NCBI GenBank assembly: GCA_030529445.1
Contig: JAUMWW010000007.1
Coordinates: forward strand, 39,731-103,730
DNA from: Johnsonella sp.
GTDB lineage: Bacteria; Bacillota; Clostridia; Lachnospirales; Lachnospiraceae
Direction of reading: 5' to 3'
DNA length: 64,000 nucleotides
The notes beneath the pieces were generated by a model. It worked only from the letters and a program-made list of their open reading frames with translations. It had not been told where the DNA came from and did not search any database. The translations under genes were made by a program, and so were the position numbers. Each line of letters opens with the position of its first letter. The stretch's first letter is position 1. Positions 6,622 to 15,354 of this stretch are shown here, piece by piece.

Positions 6622-8736
6622 ATGAGAACCATAGAGAACCGTTTGGGGGAACTGGAATTTCGCATCCAAAAATTGGAAGAGGAAATCCGGCTCCTGCGCA
6701 ATGAAGAAAAAACCGAATTTGCAAAAAGCAGTTCGAATTTATTTGTGGAGCTTGAGAATCTTCCGAATAAAACCGCAGCCGAAGCATACAGTGCAGAGAC
6801 GATACCTTTCCAAGAAGGAGAGCTCGGCAAATATGAGGCTTTGGATAAAACACCTGTCGAAAGTTTTTCTTCTCCAGAAGAAGCACAAGAGCAGCCTTCT
6901 CTAAAGAAAAACAAGGACAGGGAATCTTTGGTCGGAAAATACTTTATCGGCGCTTTGGCGTCACTCTTGATATTTATCGCAGCCGCATCCTTTATCGCAA
7001 TCGTATGGAACCGAATCAGTCCGCAGATAAAGCTCGCCATCGTCAGCATCGCGGGGCTTGCACTGAGCGCGCTCGGATTTAAGATGACGCTTAAAAAAGC
7101 AAGCAATATCAGTTCCATTATTTTCGGAACCGGAATCGGGCTCGTCTATATTGCACTTGCATCGGCAAGTTTGATTTTTTCTCTGATCAGCCACGAAGCC
7201 TCCGCCTCGCTCTGCGTGCTTTGGACGATAATGATTTTATTTTCGCATCGCTATACCAAATTATATTTTACGATGGTCATCGCATCGATAGGTAGCTTTA
7301 TCAATCTTTGTCTGGAACTTGCTTATATCGAAAGCTCCCGGGATATTTTGCTCGTTATCGTCTACACGGGCATCGTTATGATTATGCTGCTCTATATGAG
7401 CAATTCGCTTGACAAAATCCGCAATGTCATCAGCATCTTTTTCGCTTTTTTCAACTTTGCATTGATTTTCGGGTCAACTTTTGGATTTTGGGACTCGCCC
7501 TATCCTATGGCGCAGACCCTCGCTACCCTGATTATGCTGCTGATTACCAATTGGATGTATCGTTTGGCAAACAGAGAAGATATTCGCTATACTTATTTTC
7601 TTCTCTCCTTTTTCTCGACCTTGTTTTTATTTGCCAATATCGACTTTTCGTTTTCGGATTCAAAATGGCTTAATCTGAGCTCTCTGCAATGCTCCATCCT
7701 TTTCTTCGCTTTGATATTGGCACAATTTATCCTCAACCATATTTTATATCCGAAAATCGAGAATTTGCTGAGCATGTTCTATACATTGGTGCTCTATCTC
7801 GCGATGCTCATCATCAACAATATCCTCCTCGATCTTTGGCTGATGGGAGCGGCTCCCATCCTTCTTTTGTTTGTTTTGCGCAAAAAGCTCCTAAAGAAAA
7901 GCATTCCCCTGCTTTATCTGATGCTCTTTATCTTTTTGGATCTGCTTTTCAGTTATGACCAAAACAATGTTTGGACGCTTATTTTCAATATCGCCAATCT
8001 GCTCCTGCTCTTCTATATTTTATATGAAGAAAAAACCGAAAACCTCTTATATAAAAATGCGGCACTTGCCGTTTTGCTTTTGGCTTACTTTAAAATTTCC
8101 TATAATATCTGCAATCTGACGCATTGGAATACCCATATCTACGATATCGAAAATTTCCTTGCTTATGTGATGAGCGTCTGTACGGTGATGATTGCTTACA
8201 AATGCAAATACCTGAGCCATAAGGGCGAAGGGCAGCCTCATTCACTTCAACATTCAGGGCTTTATTTCCTTTCGATCGTATTATATTTTTTCGGAATGCG
8301 GGAAATATTCCGTGTCGATCCGGTGCTTCTTCGTTTTATCATCATGCTGGCAAGCTTGAGCCTTGCATTATTTCAAAGCCGTCTGCTGCTTTCGGATTAT
8401 GAAAAAATCCCGGATCTCATCGGCATTTGGCTTGTTCTCAAGTATTTTATCTTTACCTGGGTCATGCTGCGCGCCTTCTGGGAGCTTCCCTTTGACTCCG
8501 TAGTCTACAGTGTTGCCGGATTACTGCTGGCGGTCGCTGCGATTTATGCCGGCTTTCAGCTCAAGATCAAAATTACCCGGCAATTCGGACTTGCCATCAC
8601 GATGCTCATGGTCGCAAAATTTATTTTTGTGGATCTTCAGGGAGAAAACTCGATAACACGGGTGCTTTCCTTTGCCGCCGGCGGCGTGCTCTGCTTTATC
8701 ATCAGCATCATCTACAACCGCCTCAGCAAAGAATAG
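6622..8736 (+). CDS. DUF2339-family large polytopic membrane protein
   Basis: 704 residues. Residues 1-30 form a heptad-like coiled coil (NRLGELEFRIQKLEEEIRLL), followed by an acidic soluble linker to about residue 105. From there to the C-terminus is an almost unbroken series of about twenty hydrophobic segments. This layout, with GKYFIGALASLLIFIAAASF at the first span, fits the DUF2339 family of predicted membrane proteins. GGGAG lies before the ATG. It appears monocistronic, ending at a strong terminator. Its function is unknown. Confidence 0.7.
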   Translation: MRTIENRLGELEFRIQKLEEEIRLLRNEEKTEFAKSSSNLFVELENLPNKTAAEAYSAETIPFQEGELGKYEALDKTPVESFSSPEEAQEQPSLKKNKDRESLVGKYFIGALASLLIFIAAASFIAIVWNRISPQIKLAIVSIAGLALSALGFKMTLKKASNISSIIFGTGIGLVYIALASASLIFSLISHEASASLCVLWTIMILFSHRYTKLYFTMVIASIGSFINLCLELAYIESSRDILLVIVYTGIVMIMLLYMSNSLDKIRNVISIFFAFFNFALIFGSTFGFWDSPYPMAQTLATLIMLLITNWMYRLANREDIRYTYFLLSFFSTLFLFANIDFSFSDSKWLNLSSLQCSILFFALILAQFILNHILYPKIENLLSMFYTLVLYLAMLIINNILLDLWLMGAAPILLLFVLRKKLLKKSIPLLYLMLFIFLDLLFSYDQNNVWTLIFNIANLLLLFYILYEEKTENLLYKNAALAVLLLAYFKISYNICNLTHWNTHIYDIENFLAYVMSVCTVMIAYKCKYLSHKGEGQPHSLQHSGLYFLSIVLYFFGMREIFRVDPVLLRFIIMLASLSLALFQSRLLLSDYEKIPDLIGIWLVLKYFIFTWVMLRAFWELPFDSVVYSVAGLLLAVAAIYAGFQLKIKITRQFGLAITMLMVAKFIFVDLQGENSITRVLSFAAGGVLCFIISIIYNRLSKE

Positions 8737-8763
8737 CCGAATACGAAATCAAAAAAACAAAAA

Positions 8764-8812
8764 GCCGCGCTTTATTTTTCTGCAAAATAAAAACAGAAAA
8801 ATAAAGTGCGGC
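8764..8812. terminator. Bidirectional terminator between convergent genes
   Basis: A 19-base stem (8764-8782 against 8794-8812, one G-T wobble) with an 11-base loop is flanked by A/T-rich sequence. It lies between the DUF2339 gene (plus) and the ABC ATPase gene (minus) and probably stops transcription in both directions. Confidence 0.8.
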
Positions 8813-8847
8813 AAATCTCTCTCCCGACAATAGGATATGATTTCCGA

Positions 8848-9633
8848 TCAGCCTATCGGAATGACGCAATCGTATCTTTGCTGCCCGTCCAGATCCACCG
8901 AGCGTATTCTGACCGGAAGGCTGAAAATTTTTTCCAGATTGCTCTCCGTCATCACCTCCTGCGTCTTTCCGAAAATGGATTTCCCGTCCCTTCCGAGCAT
9001 CAGAATATAATCCGCAAGAATCATCGCATGCTGGGGATAATGGGTATTGATAATGATCGAGATCTGCTTTTCCCTGCAAAATTTCTCCAGAGTCCTTAGG
9101 ACGATCAGCTGATTTTTGAAGTCGAGATTGGATTCGGGCTCGTCTAAAATCAAGAGCTTAGGCTCGGTGGCGAGCGCTCTGGCAATCAATGCCATCTGCA
9201 GCTCTCCTCCGCTGATCTTACGGCAGCTCTTCCCCCGCAGATGAGAGATTCCGATCTCCTCCATTACCCTTGCGGCAATCTCCCTGTCTTTTTGCGAGGG
9301 CTGCTCAAAAAGCTTCAGATGAGCGTTTCTTCCGAGCAGGACCATATCCTCCACCTTATAGCCGAATACCGACTGCTTTGCCTGAGGCACATAGCCTATG
9401 CTCGTCCAAAGCTCCTTATAGCTGATTTCATCAAGTTTTCTTCCGTCTATCCTCGTTTCTCCGCTTCTCCAGGGCAGGAGCCCGAGCATGCATTTTAAGA
9501 GCGTCGTCTTTCCTACGCCGTTTGAACCGAGAATTGCAAGAATCTCTCCCTGCTTTAATTCGAGCTCGATATCTTGCAAAATATTCTTTTCTTTCGTATA
9601 TCCAAAGCTGCACTTATCTATTCTGAATTTCAA
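8848..9633 (-). CDS. ABC transporter ATP-binding protein, iron-chelate/cobalamin type (FecE/BtuD-like)
   Basis: 261 residues. Walker A is GSNGVGKTT (residues about 35-43), the Q-loop region is GYVPQAKQ, the signature is ISGGELQM, Walker B is LLILDEPESNLDF, and the switch histidine is in INTHYPQHA. This is the domain order of importers for siderophores, heme or B12. It overlaps the permease gene by 4 bases and is the last gene of the nitrogenase-like/importer block, ending at the 8764-8812 terminator. It energises uptake by the neighbouring permease and lipoprotein. The substrate cannot be read from this subunit. Confidence 0.9.
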   Translation of the reverse strand: MKFRIDKCSFGYTKEKNILQDIELELKQGEILAILGSNGVGKTTLLKCMLGLLPWRSGETRIDGRKLDEISYKELWTSIGYVPQAKQSVFGYKVEDMVLLGRNAHLKLFEQPSQKDREIAARVMEEIGISHLRGKSCRKISGGELQMALIARALATEPKLLILDEPESNLDFKNQLIVLRTLEKFCREKQISIIINTHYPQHAMILADYILMLGRDGKSIFGKTQEVMTESNLEKIFSLPVRIRSVDLDGQQRYDCVIPIG

Positions 9634-10670
9634 AGTCCGGCTCCTCCTGTTTTACGCATTAAAAAAATGAAAAACGGCGCTCCGATCAAGGCGGTAAGGA
9701 TGGATACGGGGATTTCTCCTGCCGTCGCGGTTCTGGCAAGCGTATCGATCAGCAAAAATATTGCCGCCCCGACGGAAATGGAAGCGGGAATCACATAGAT
9801 ATTGCTGTTTCCGTAGATCATCCGGCAAATATGGGGCACTAAAAGTCCGAGCCATCCGATGGAGCCGCAGGTGGAAATAATCGCCGCCGTAATCATTGTG
9901 GACGCCAGTATCGCCAGGTTTCTGGTCACTCCTGCCCTTACGCCCAGGGTCTTTGCCTCGTCCTCATTCAAGGAAAGAACATTTAATTTCCATCTGAGCA
10001 AAAAGAGCACCACCATCCCGGTAAGCAACGCGGGCATCGCAAAAAGCAAGGTTTTTTGTCTTACGGAGCTCAATCCTCCCATCAGCCAGAAAGTGATCGC
10101 GGGCAGTGCATCCTGCGGATCCGCCACATACTTGACGATGCTCACCATCGCCTGAAAAATCGAACCTACGACAATTCCCGATAATACGATCATAATGATG
10201 GACCTTTCATTCCTGATCCGACTGATCACAAAGACGACTCCTACCGCCGCCAAGCCAAAGACCATAGCCGCAGTCTGCACATAAAACATATTCCAGCCCA
10301 TGAGTAGACCGAATACCGCACCGAAAGAAGTCCCCGTAGCGACGCCGAGAGTATCCGGCGTCGCCAGGGGATTGGAAAAAATGGACTGAAAGCTCGCTCC
10401 CGCGACGCTTAAGCCCGCTCCCGCAAGCAGGGCAAGCAGCACTCTCGGGAATCTCACCTTCCATACGACGGTTTCCGCCATCGGATTTACCTCCACCCGA
10501 TTGATCTTATCGATGATCAGCAGAGCCACCTCTTTGATATTCATCGGATATCTTCCGAGTCCCATCGCAAAGAGTCCCAAAAAACAGGCAAAAATTCCAA
10601 TCAGCCAAATGCTCAGTATCTTTTTTCTATGCAGCTTATCGGAATACCCCTGCATTTTAATCTTGCTCAT
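9630..10670 (-). CDS. FecCD-family ABC importer permease
   Basis: About 346 residues with roughly ten membrane segments. Family features include GAGLSVAGASFQSIFSNPLATPD near residue 85 and GLLVPHICRMIYG near residue 275, the coupling-helix region of FecCD/BtuC permeases. The ATG at 10670 follows GGAGG by 11 bases. An upstream in-frame TTG overlaps that ribosome site and is rejected. The gene starts 21 bases after the lipoprotein stop and overlaps the ATPase gene by 4 bases. Being a single permease gene, it probably works as a homodimer. Confidence 0.9.
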   Translation of the reverse strand: MSKIKMQGYSDKLHRKKILSIWLIGIFACFLGLFAMGLGRYPMNIKEVALLIIDKINRVEVNPMAETVVWKVRFPRVLLALLAGAGLSVAGASFQSIFSNPLATPDTLGVATGTSFGAVFGLLMGWNMFYVQTAAMVFGLAAVGVVFVISRIRNERSIIMIVLSGIVVGSIFQAMVSIVKYVADPQDALPAITFWLMGGLSSVRQKTLLFAMPALLTGMVVLFLLRWKLNVLSLNEDEAKTLGVRAGVTRNLAILASTMITAAIISTCGSIGWLGLLVPHICRMIYGNSNIYVIPASISVGAAIFLLIDTLARTATAGEIPVSILTALIGAPFFIFLMRKTGGAGL

Positions 10671-10690
10671 CTTTCGTGTAGCCTCCAAAA

Positions 10691-11911
10691 TTACCAGTTG
10701 CCTGCCGCCTCACGGGGAGGATTCAAAATATTGTTGACATCCTCATCCGTCAGCTCTACATTGAAAAACTCCTTATAATAATCCTTAAACTCCTGTGCGA
10801 TATCGATATCCGCAAACTGCTCCGGATACATCTGCTTTGCCACCCAGAGCATGGTTACCGGAGTATCCACTCCCGGCGTAAAGGTACGGTAGGAGCCGAG
10901 AGGCATCTTATGTACTCTCTTGTTCTTCACCGCATTAACCTGAGACCAGTCATCCTCGCCGATCGCGTTATTGTATAAATCCTCCGGCATCGTGGACGTG
11001 AAATTCGTGATATAGATGAGATCCGGATTCCACTCATAGATCTGCTCCATATCGGTAGGGCTCGGTCCCTTCTTATCCAGCGCCGCCGCCACATTGATGC
11101 CTCCTGCCATATTGATCCAGAAATTACCGAAGAAATTCTGACCGGATACCACCATTGTTTTGTCATCATATCGGAAGATATGCAGAGCTCTCACCCTATC
11201 CTCTTCCTTGATATCCTTTACTCTCTCCTGAATCTCGTCATAAACCTTCTGGCTATATGCCGTGATCTTATCCTCTGAAGGACCCTCTCCCGGGAACATT
11301 GCCGCCATCAGTCTGAACCAGTCATTATAAGTTTCTATACAGTTATAATCATTCTGCTGTGCATGAACGGCAATACCCGTCAGCCCTGCATTTTCAAGCA
11401 TCTGCTTCTGTTCGTCGTTAATCGCGCTATAAAGCACGACATCCGGCTCAAGAGCAATCAGCTCTTCGACATTCGGAGTTTCCCCGTGAATAAAGGAAGT
11501 ATTTGATTCCAGAATATCCGGGAAGAGCTTGCCCAAAAGTCCGCTCTCCGCAGCCGCATAGGAGAAGGGCTCCATACCTACCACCTTCGAACCGGAACCC
11601 AGATAGGTCGTAATGACGGAAGGAAGAGGATACATGCTCAGAACCACTACTCTTTCAATCTTTTCCGGAACTTCGACATCGTTTCCGTTCATATCCTTTA
11701 TGATTCTGGTTTTCTTCTCATTCTCAGAAACCGCGCTCTGACTGCTTTCCTGCTTCGTTTCCTTTGCCTCCCCTGCCTCGGAGGTGCCGCTTTCCTGTAT
11801 CTGGGTTTGAGCCGTGCTTTCCGGCTTTGTCTCTTCCGGCTTTTTTGCACAGGCAGCCAATCCTACCGACATAATCAGTAAAGCGGATAATAAGATTTTT
11901 TTGACTCTCAT
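10691..11911 (-). CDS. Metal-chelate ABC transporter substrate-binding lipoprotein
   Basis: 406 residues. The signal peptide has a lipobox, VGLAAC, with Cys21 as the acylated residue. A Glu/Ser/Thr/Lys-rich linker runs to about residue 68. The rest is a class III periplasmic-binding-protein fold of the FepB/BtuF/FhuD type: RVVVLSMYPLPSVITTYLG opens lobe 1, EELIALEPDVVLYS and NPDLIYITNF are the usual strand motifs. ATAAAGGAG lies before the ATG. It follows the NifK-like gene after 112 bases with no T-tailed terminator, so readthrough is likely. It binds an iron, cobalt or heme-like chelate outside the cell. Confidence 0.85.
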   Translation of the reverse strand: MRVKKILLSALLIMSVGLAACAKKPEETKPESTAQTQIQESGTSEAGEAKETKQESSQSAVSENEKKTRIIKDMNGNDVEVPEKIERVVVLSMYPLPSVITTYLGSGSKVVGMEPFSYAAAESGLLGKLFPDILESNTSFIHGETPNVEELIALEPDVVLYSAINDEQKQMLENAGLTGIAVHAQQNDYNCIETYNDWFRLMAAMFPGEGPSEDKITAYSQKVYDEIQERVKDIKEEDRVRALHIFRYDDKTMVVSGQNFFGNFWINMAGGINVAAALDKKGPSPTDMEQIYEWNPDLIYITNFTSTMPEDLYNNAIGEDDWSQVNAVKNKRVHKMPLGSYRTFTPGVDTPVTMLWVAKQMYPEQFADIDIAQEFKDYYKEFFNVELTDEDVNNILNPPREAAGNW

Positions 11912-12023
11912 AAAATTCTCCTTTATACTATGATGTAAATTTATTAATATATCTCCTTATGCATGAGATGATATTACAAAATAAACTCCTCTGCGCATGC
12001 ATTTTCATGCCGTTTTTGCCTCG

Positions 12024-13115
12024 CTACCGAAATTGCGACTCATATCCCTGTCTGAAATGAGAGGATACCGCAAAATGAGGGAAAGGAATCTTCTCGGCAT
12101 CCGTATCGATCAAATCCAGGATCAGTGGATCCGCCATTACCTTGCGATAGCCGGCATTGACCTCCCTCTCCAGATCAGCTTCCGTATCCAGTACCAAAAT
12201 TCGGTTTCCGAGGGCTTCCTCCGCCCGAAAAGCCGTCGCAGCCCTTGCATTCCCCTCTTGCAGGGCAATGGCATGGGCAATCAGAGGATCGTGTATAATG
12301 AGCAGTTCTCCGCTCTCCTCTCCCCTGCTTTCCATGATCCGGGAGCATTTTTCTTCCATGCTCTTTTCCAAGGCTTTAAAATACTCCTCTGCCTCCCCTA
12401 TCGGCAGTCCCGCCAGATAAGGGATTCCAAAATACTGCTCCATCCACTGCGCAAGCTTGATTCCCGCCTGATTTACAACCAAATTCAGCTTCGCCCTGCT
12501 CATCATCCTGATCTTTTCGAAGTCGGATTCTCTGCCGAAACTGCAAAGAATCTCATATCCCTTTGCCCTGATTTTTTCTTCGATTCGATCGATCTGTTCG
12601 GAAGTAAAATCCAGCGGGGTGATCCCGAGAATATTGACCGAGTTTTCTATTTTTTCATCTTCGGCATCCTCGGGCAGGAGGCGATCCAGCAATTCTATCC
12701 CCGCCTTTGCAATCCCCTCCCAATACTGCCCCAATCCGTTCGTATTTAAACCGAGGGTGATCACTCCGGATCTTTCTTCTATTTCCTTTGCCAAACCTTC
12801 AAAATCCGTGCCGATCACCAGAGGAACCGGGCTTCCCACTACGGCGATCACCTCGGGCCTGAGCTCTTTTGCCGCATCGAGTATGCGCCGTATATATCTT
12901 TCTTCCTCACCCATCGCCACATCTATCTTTCTGAGTCCGGAACAGAATACCCCTTTTTTCGAACCGTACCATCTCGGCTCGTCAAAGCCCGTATAATTTG
13001 CCGTACAGCCCTGTGCGTCATGAATGACAATCAGACTGTTTAAGGCGTAAAGAAGTGAACAGCTTCCCGAATAGTCCGGAGCAAAGGGCGGCAAATAAAC
13101 GCTTAACTGACCCAT
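12024..13115 (-). CDS. Nitrogenase component 1-type protein, K-like subunit
   Basis: 363 residues, shorter than true NifK (about 460-520). Family motifs are IHDAQGCTAN (Cys37, the HGSQGC equivalent), SGSCSLLY (Cys19) and RPEVIAVVGSPVPLVIGTD. In the last, the usual cluster cysteine of the 'TCP..LIGDD' motif is Ser95. Cys58 (VFCSGLRK) is an extra cysteine. The start shares one base with the D-like stop (TAATG), so the two are translationally coupled. The protein is the likely partner of the D-like protein. It could carry a cluster shared between subunits, as in BchNB, or none of its own. The substrate is unknown. Confidence 0.8.
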   Translation of the reverse strand: MGQLSVYLPPFAPDYSGSCSLLYALNSLIVIHDAQGCTANYTGFDEPRWYGSKKGVFCSGLRKIDVAMGEEERYIRRILDAAKELRPEVIAVVGSPVPLVIGTDFEGLAKEIEERSGVITLGLNTNGLGQYWEGIAKAGIELLDRLLPEDAEDEKIENSVNILGITPLDFTSEQIDRIEEKIRAKGYEILCSFGRESDFEKIRMMSRAKLNLVVNQAGIKLAQWMEQYFGIPYLAGLPIGEAEEYFKALEKSMEEKCSRIMESRGEESGELLIIHDPLIAHAIALQEGNARAATAFRAEEALGNRILVLDTEADLEREVNAGYRKVMADPLILDLIDTDAEKIPFPHFAVSSHFRQGYESQFR

Positions 13116-14371
13116 TATATCACCAGCCCTTCTTCTTTGATCCTCGTCTGCAAATCCTGCGTCTCTTTTACCGCCTCCATCATCTTTTGCATTAAAAATT
13201 CGATTCCCTCGTAACCAAAACAGCCCTCATCCATCATCAGATTCAAAAAATGACCGGTTTGCGCCATATAGGCTCCGTCATAACCGATTGCCAGAACCTC
13301 CCGGTTGATATGTTCAAAAAGAATGGTCTTAAAATGCTGCGTCTGAATAAATTTGCATCCTCTTTCGGCAAGCGCCCTCATATAAGGCTCTTCAAAGGGA
13401 GGGAGCACCTGGGCGACTACCGCCTCTACATTAAATCCCATATCGCTTAAGGACTTCGCCAGATGAAAGGGTCTGCTGACGCTGCCCTGGCTGATCCGAA
13501 TCGGCATATCCTTGATAAGCGCTTTGGCTTCTTCTATCGCCTCCAAAGCGGCGTTTTTCTCCCTGCTCAGATCCGGCATGGTTTTTACCCCGAGCTGCGC
13601 TTCAAAGAATTCATAAATCTTTCTATAGGATTCCTCCACCGAATCCGGATGGAAGCTCGTATATGCCGAAACAGAAGCAATTCCCTTCTGCCGCATTTCC
13701 GAAGCGGCACGTTCAAGAACCGGGGACAGATTCAGATTCCACCTGCTCTCCCCCATCTTCTGAAAGTCTTCAAAGCTCTGCTTCTCCTGCAGCTGGTGCA
13801 CCTCTTCTATGCCCATAGCCTCCAAGAACCGGAATATTTCGCCGCTTCTCCTTAAGGGAACGAAGGGAACCAAAATATTCAAGGTCTTTTTCTTTTCTCT
13901 TCGGTGATCCAAAAAGGAATACATCATTGCCAAATTCGTAACCAGAGGAGGCGTCGATGTGTTCATCGTAATCGGATTCATATGCCCTGCCCTGAAATGT
14001 ATATCCGGTATTTCGGCGTTGAGCTCTTCCATCACCTTATCCACATCGGTGCCGATCAGGTCATCCAGGCAGCTGACCACAACGCTCAGAGCCTTCGGTC
14101 TCTTTCTGAGCCTGCCCAAAAGCTCCTTTGTCGCCGATCTGATCTGCTCGTCATATCCTCTTGCAATCTCCTGCGCATCAAGAAAATAATAGCTCACCTT
14201 ATGCTTGATATTCTGCCCGATTGCGCCCAGCGCCGAATGCCTGCCGCAGGCAGGGGGGCAGACAAAAAGAACATGAAGATCCGGAACGAGGCATAATATA
14301 TGCACCAAACCCCAGTCTCCGTGACTTGGCGCCGTATACTCCAAGGATTCTTCGTATTGGAAGCAGCTCAT
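13115..14371 (-). CDS. Nitrogenase component 1-type protein, D-like subunit
   Basis: 418 residues, close to the BchN/NflD size range. The three expected cluster cysteines are Cys27 (VHILCLVP), Cys42 (CPPACGRH) and Cys101 (VVVSCLDDLIGTD, the third-cysteine motif of the family). Near the C-terminus GCFGYEGIEFLMQKM matches the 'GYDG' helix of NifD. There is no clear counterpart of the FeMo-cofactor cysteine (Cys275 in NifD), and a His lies near but not at the His442 position. The ATG overlaps the NifH-like stop by 4 bases (ATGA), with AGGAGGAG inside the nifH-like end. It is the likely catalytic subunit of a nitrogenase-like reductase. Confidence 0.8.
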   Translation of the reverse strand: MSCFQYEESLEYTAPSHGDWGLVHILCLVPDLHVLFVCPPACGRHSALGAIGQNIKHKVSYYFLDAQEIARGYDEQIRSATKELLGRLRKRPKALSVVVSCLDDLIGTDVDKVMEELNAEIPDIHFRAGHMNPITMNTSTPPLVTNLAMMYSFLDHRREKKKTLNILVPFVPLRRSGEIFRFLEAMGIEEVHQLQEKQSFEDFQKMGESRWNLNLSPVLERAASEMRQKGIASVSAYTSFHPDSVEESYRKIYEFFEAQLGVKTMPDLSREKNAALEAIEEAKALIKDMPIRISQGSVSRPFHLAKSLSDMGFNVEAVVAQVLPPFEEPYMRALAERGCKFIQTQHFKTILFEHINREVLAIGYDGAYMAQTGHFLNLMMDEGCFGYEGIEFLMQKMMEAVKETQDLQTRIKEEGLVI

Positions 14372-15165
14372 ACTCTCCTCCTTCTGCCGGTCGTACCGGA
14401 TCTTCTCTTTTCATTTTCATCGCATATTTTTAAAATCGTACTCGCCAGATTCTCATAATCCCTTACAATATCCGCTTCCGGAAAAGCCTCGACTACGGTT
14501 TTTCCGAGAGCTTCCGCCTTCTGCACATAAGGGCTTCTTTGTATTTTTTGAATCAGGGGCACACCGATTTCCTCCGCCGCTTTATTGACCAAAGCCTCTT
14601 CTTCCTCGACATTTCTGGCATTGAGTATGATCCCCGAGCATCTTGCATATCCCCTGCTCTTAAACGCATCCACCGCACTGGCTATATTGGATGCCGCAAA
14701 CAAGGACATCATCTCTCCCGAGGTTACGATAAAAATATCTTCCGCATAACCGTCTCGGATCGGCATCGCAAATCCGCCGCAGACCACATCTCCGAGCACA
14801 TCATAAAGTACGATTTCGGGTTGATAGGTTTCAAACGCCTTAAGCTCCGCCAGCTTCTCAAATGCGGCGATAATCCCGAGTCCCGCGCAGCCGATTCCCG
14901 GCTTCGGGCCTCCCGCCTCGACACATAAGACTCCCCCGGAACCCGGATATACAATATCCTCCAGACGGATTTCCTCTTTTTTATCCCTGATCCGATCCAA
15001 GACCGTCGGAATGCTTTTTCCTTTGCAGAGATTTTTTGTAGAATCCGCCTTCGGGTCGCAGCCGATTTGCATCACCCTGTGTTTCTTCGCAAGCGTTGCT
15101 GCCAAGTTGGCGGTCGTCGTCGATTTTCCTATGCCTCCCTTTCCATAAATTGCAATTTTCCTCAT
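14368..15165 (-). CDS. NifH/BchL-type ATP-dependent iron protein
   Basis: 265 residues. The P-loop is YGKGGIGKSTTTAN (residues 7-20). Switch and cluster motifs are GCDPKADST (35-43), GIGCAGLG with cluster ligand Cys93, and DVLGDVVCGGFAMPIR with cluster ligand Cys129. These are the two cysteines that hold the inter-subunit 4Fe-4S cluster. The residue at the ADP-ribosylation position (Arg100 of nitrogenase NifH) is Leu96. The C-terminus is a short Arg-rich tail whose codons contain the ribosome site of the next gene. It should deliver electrons, with ATP hydrolysis, to the two component 1-type proteins encoded just after it. Confidence 0.9.
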   Translation of the reverse strand: MRKIAIYGKGGIGKSTTTANLAATLAKKHRVMQIGCDPKADSTKNLCKGKSIPTVLDRIRDKKEEIRLEDIVYPGSGGVLCVEAGGPKPGIGCAGLGIIAAFEKLAELKAFETYQPEIVLYDVLGDVVCGGFAMPIRDGYAEDIFIVTSGEMMSLFAASNIASAVDAFKSRGYARCSGIILNARNVEEEEALVNKAAEEIGVPLIQKIQRSPYVQKAEALGKTVVEAFPEADIVRDYENLASTILKICDENEKRRSGTTGRRRRV

Positions 15166-15192
15166 TTTCCTCTCACCTTGTCTTTCCTGTCA

Positions 15193-15245
15193 GTTAGGTT
15201 TTGCTAACAAAATTAAATTATATTGCCTTTTATTTTTTATGTCAA
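15193..15245 (-). promoter_or_regulatory. Consensus promoter and palindromic operator of the nitrogenase-like operon
   Basis: On the minus strand, TTGACA (15245-15240) and TATAAT (15222-15217) are exactly 17 bases apart. An inverted repeat, GTTAG-N6-CTAAC (15208-15193), covers the expected start of transcription. A repressor bound there would block initiation. TTAG/CTAA half-sites recall DtxR/IdeR-type iron-regulator boxes, but the spacing differs from the classical site, so the regulator is unknown. Confidence 0.7.
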
Positions 15246-15354
15246 GATGTTTTTGTTTTATCCTAAATCCTTCAAAAAAATCAGTAATATTGCATAGGGA
15301 ATTTTGATCCGAAAAATATATTACCCATTAAAATCGCAGATAAAAACGGATAAA

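Noticed and set aside
8764..8812. Inverted repeat as an insertion-sequence end
   Set aside because: There is no second copy, target duplication or transposase; the stem with A/T-rich flanks between convergent genes is a terminator.
12024..15165. Genuine molybdenum nitrogenase (nifHDK)
   Set aside because: The component 1-type proteins are too short, lack the FeMo-cofactor cysteine and one cluster cysteine, and no nifB, nifE or nifN is present.
15193..15208. Classical Fur box at the nitrogenase-like operon
   Set aside because: The sequence is GTTAG-N6-CTAAC, not the GATAATGATTATC-type repeat. I describe it only as a palindromic operator of unknown regulator.
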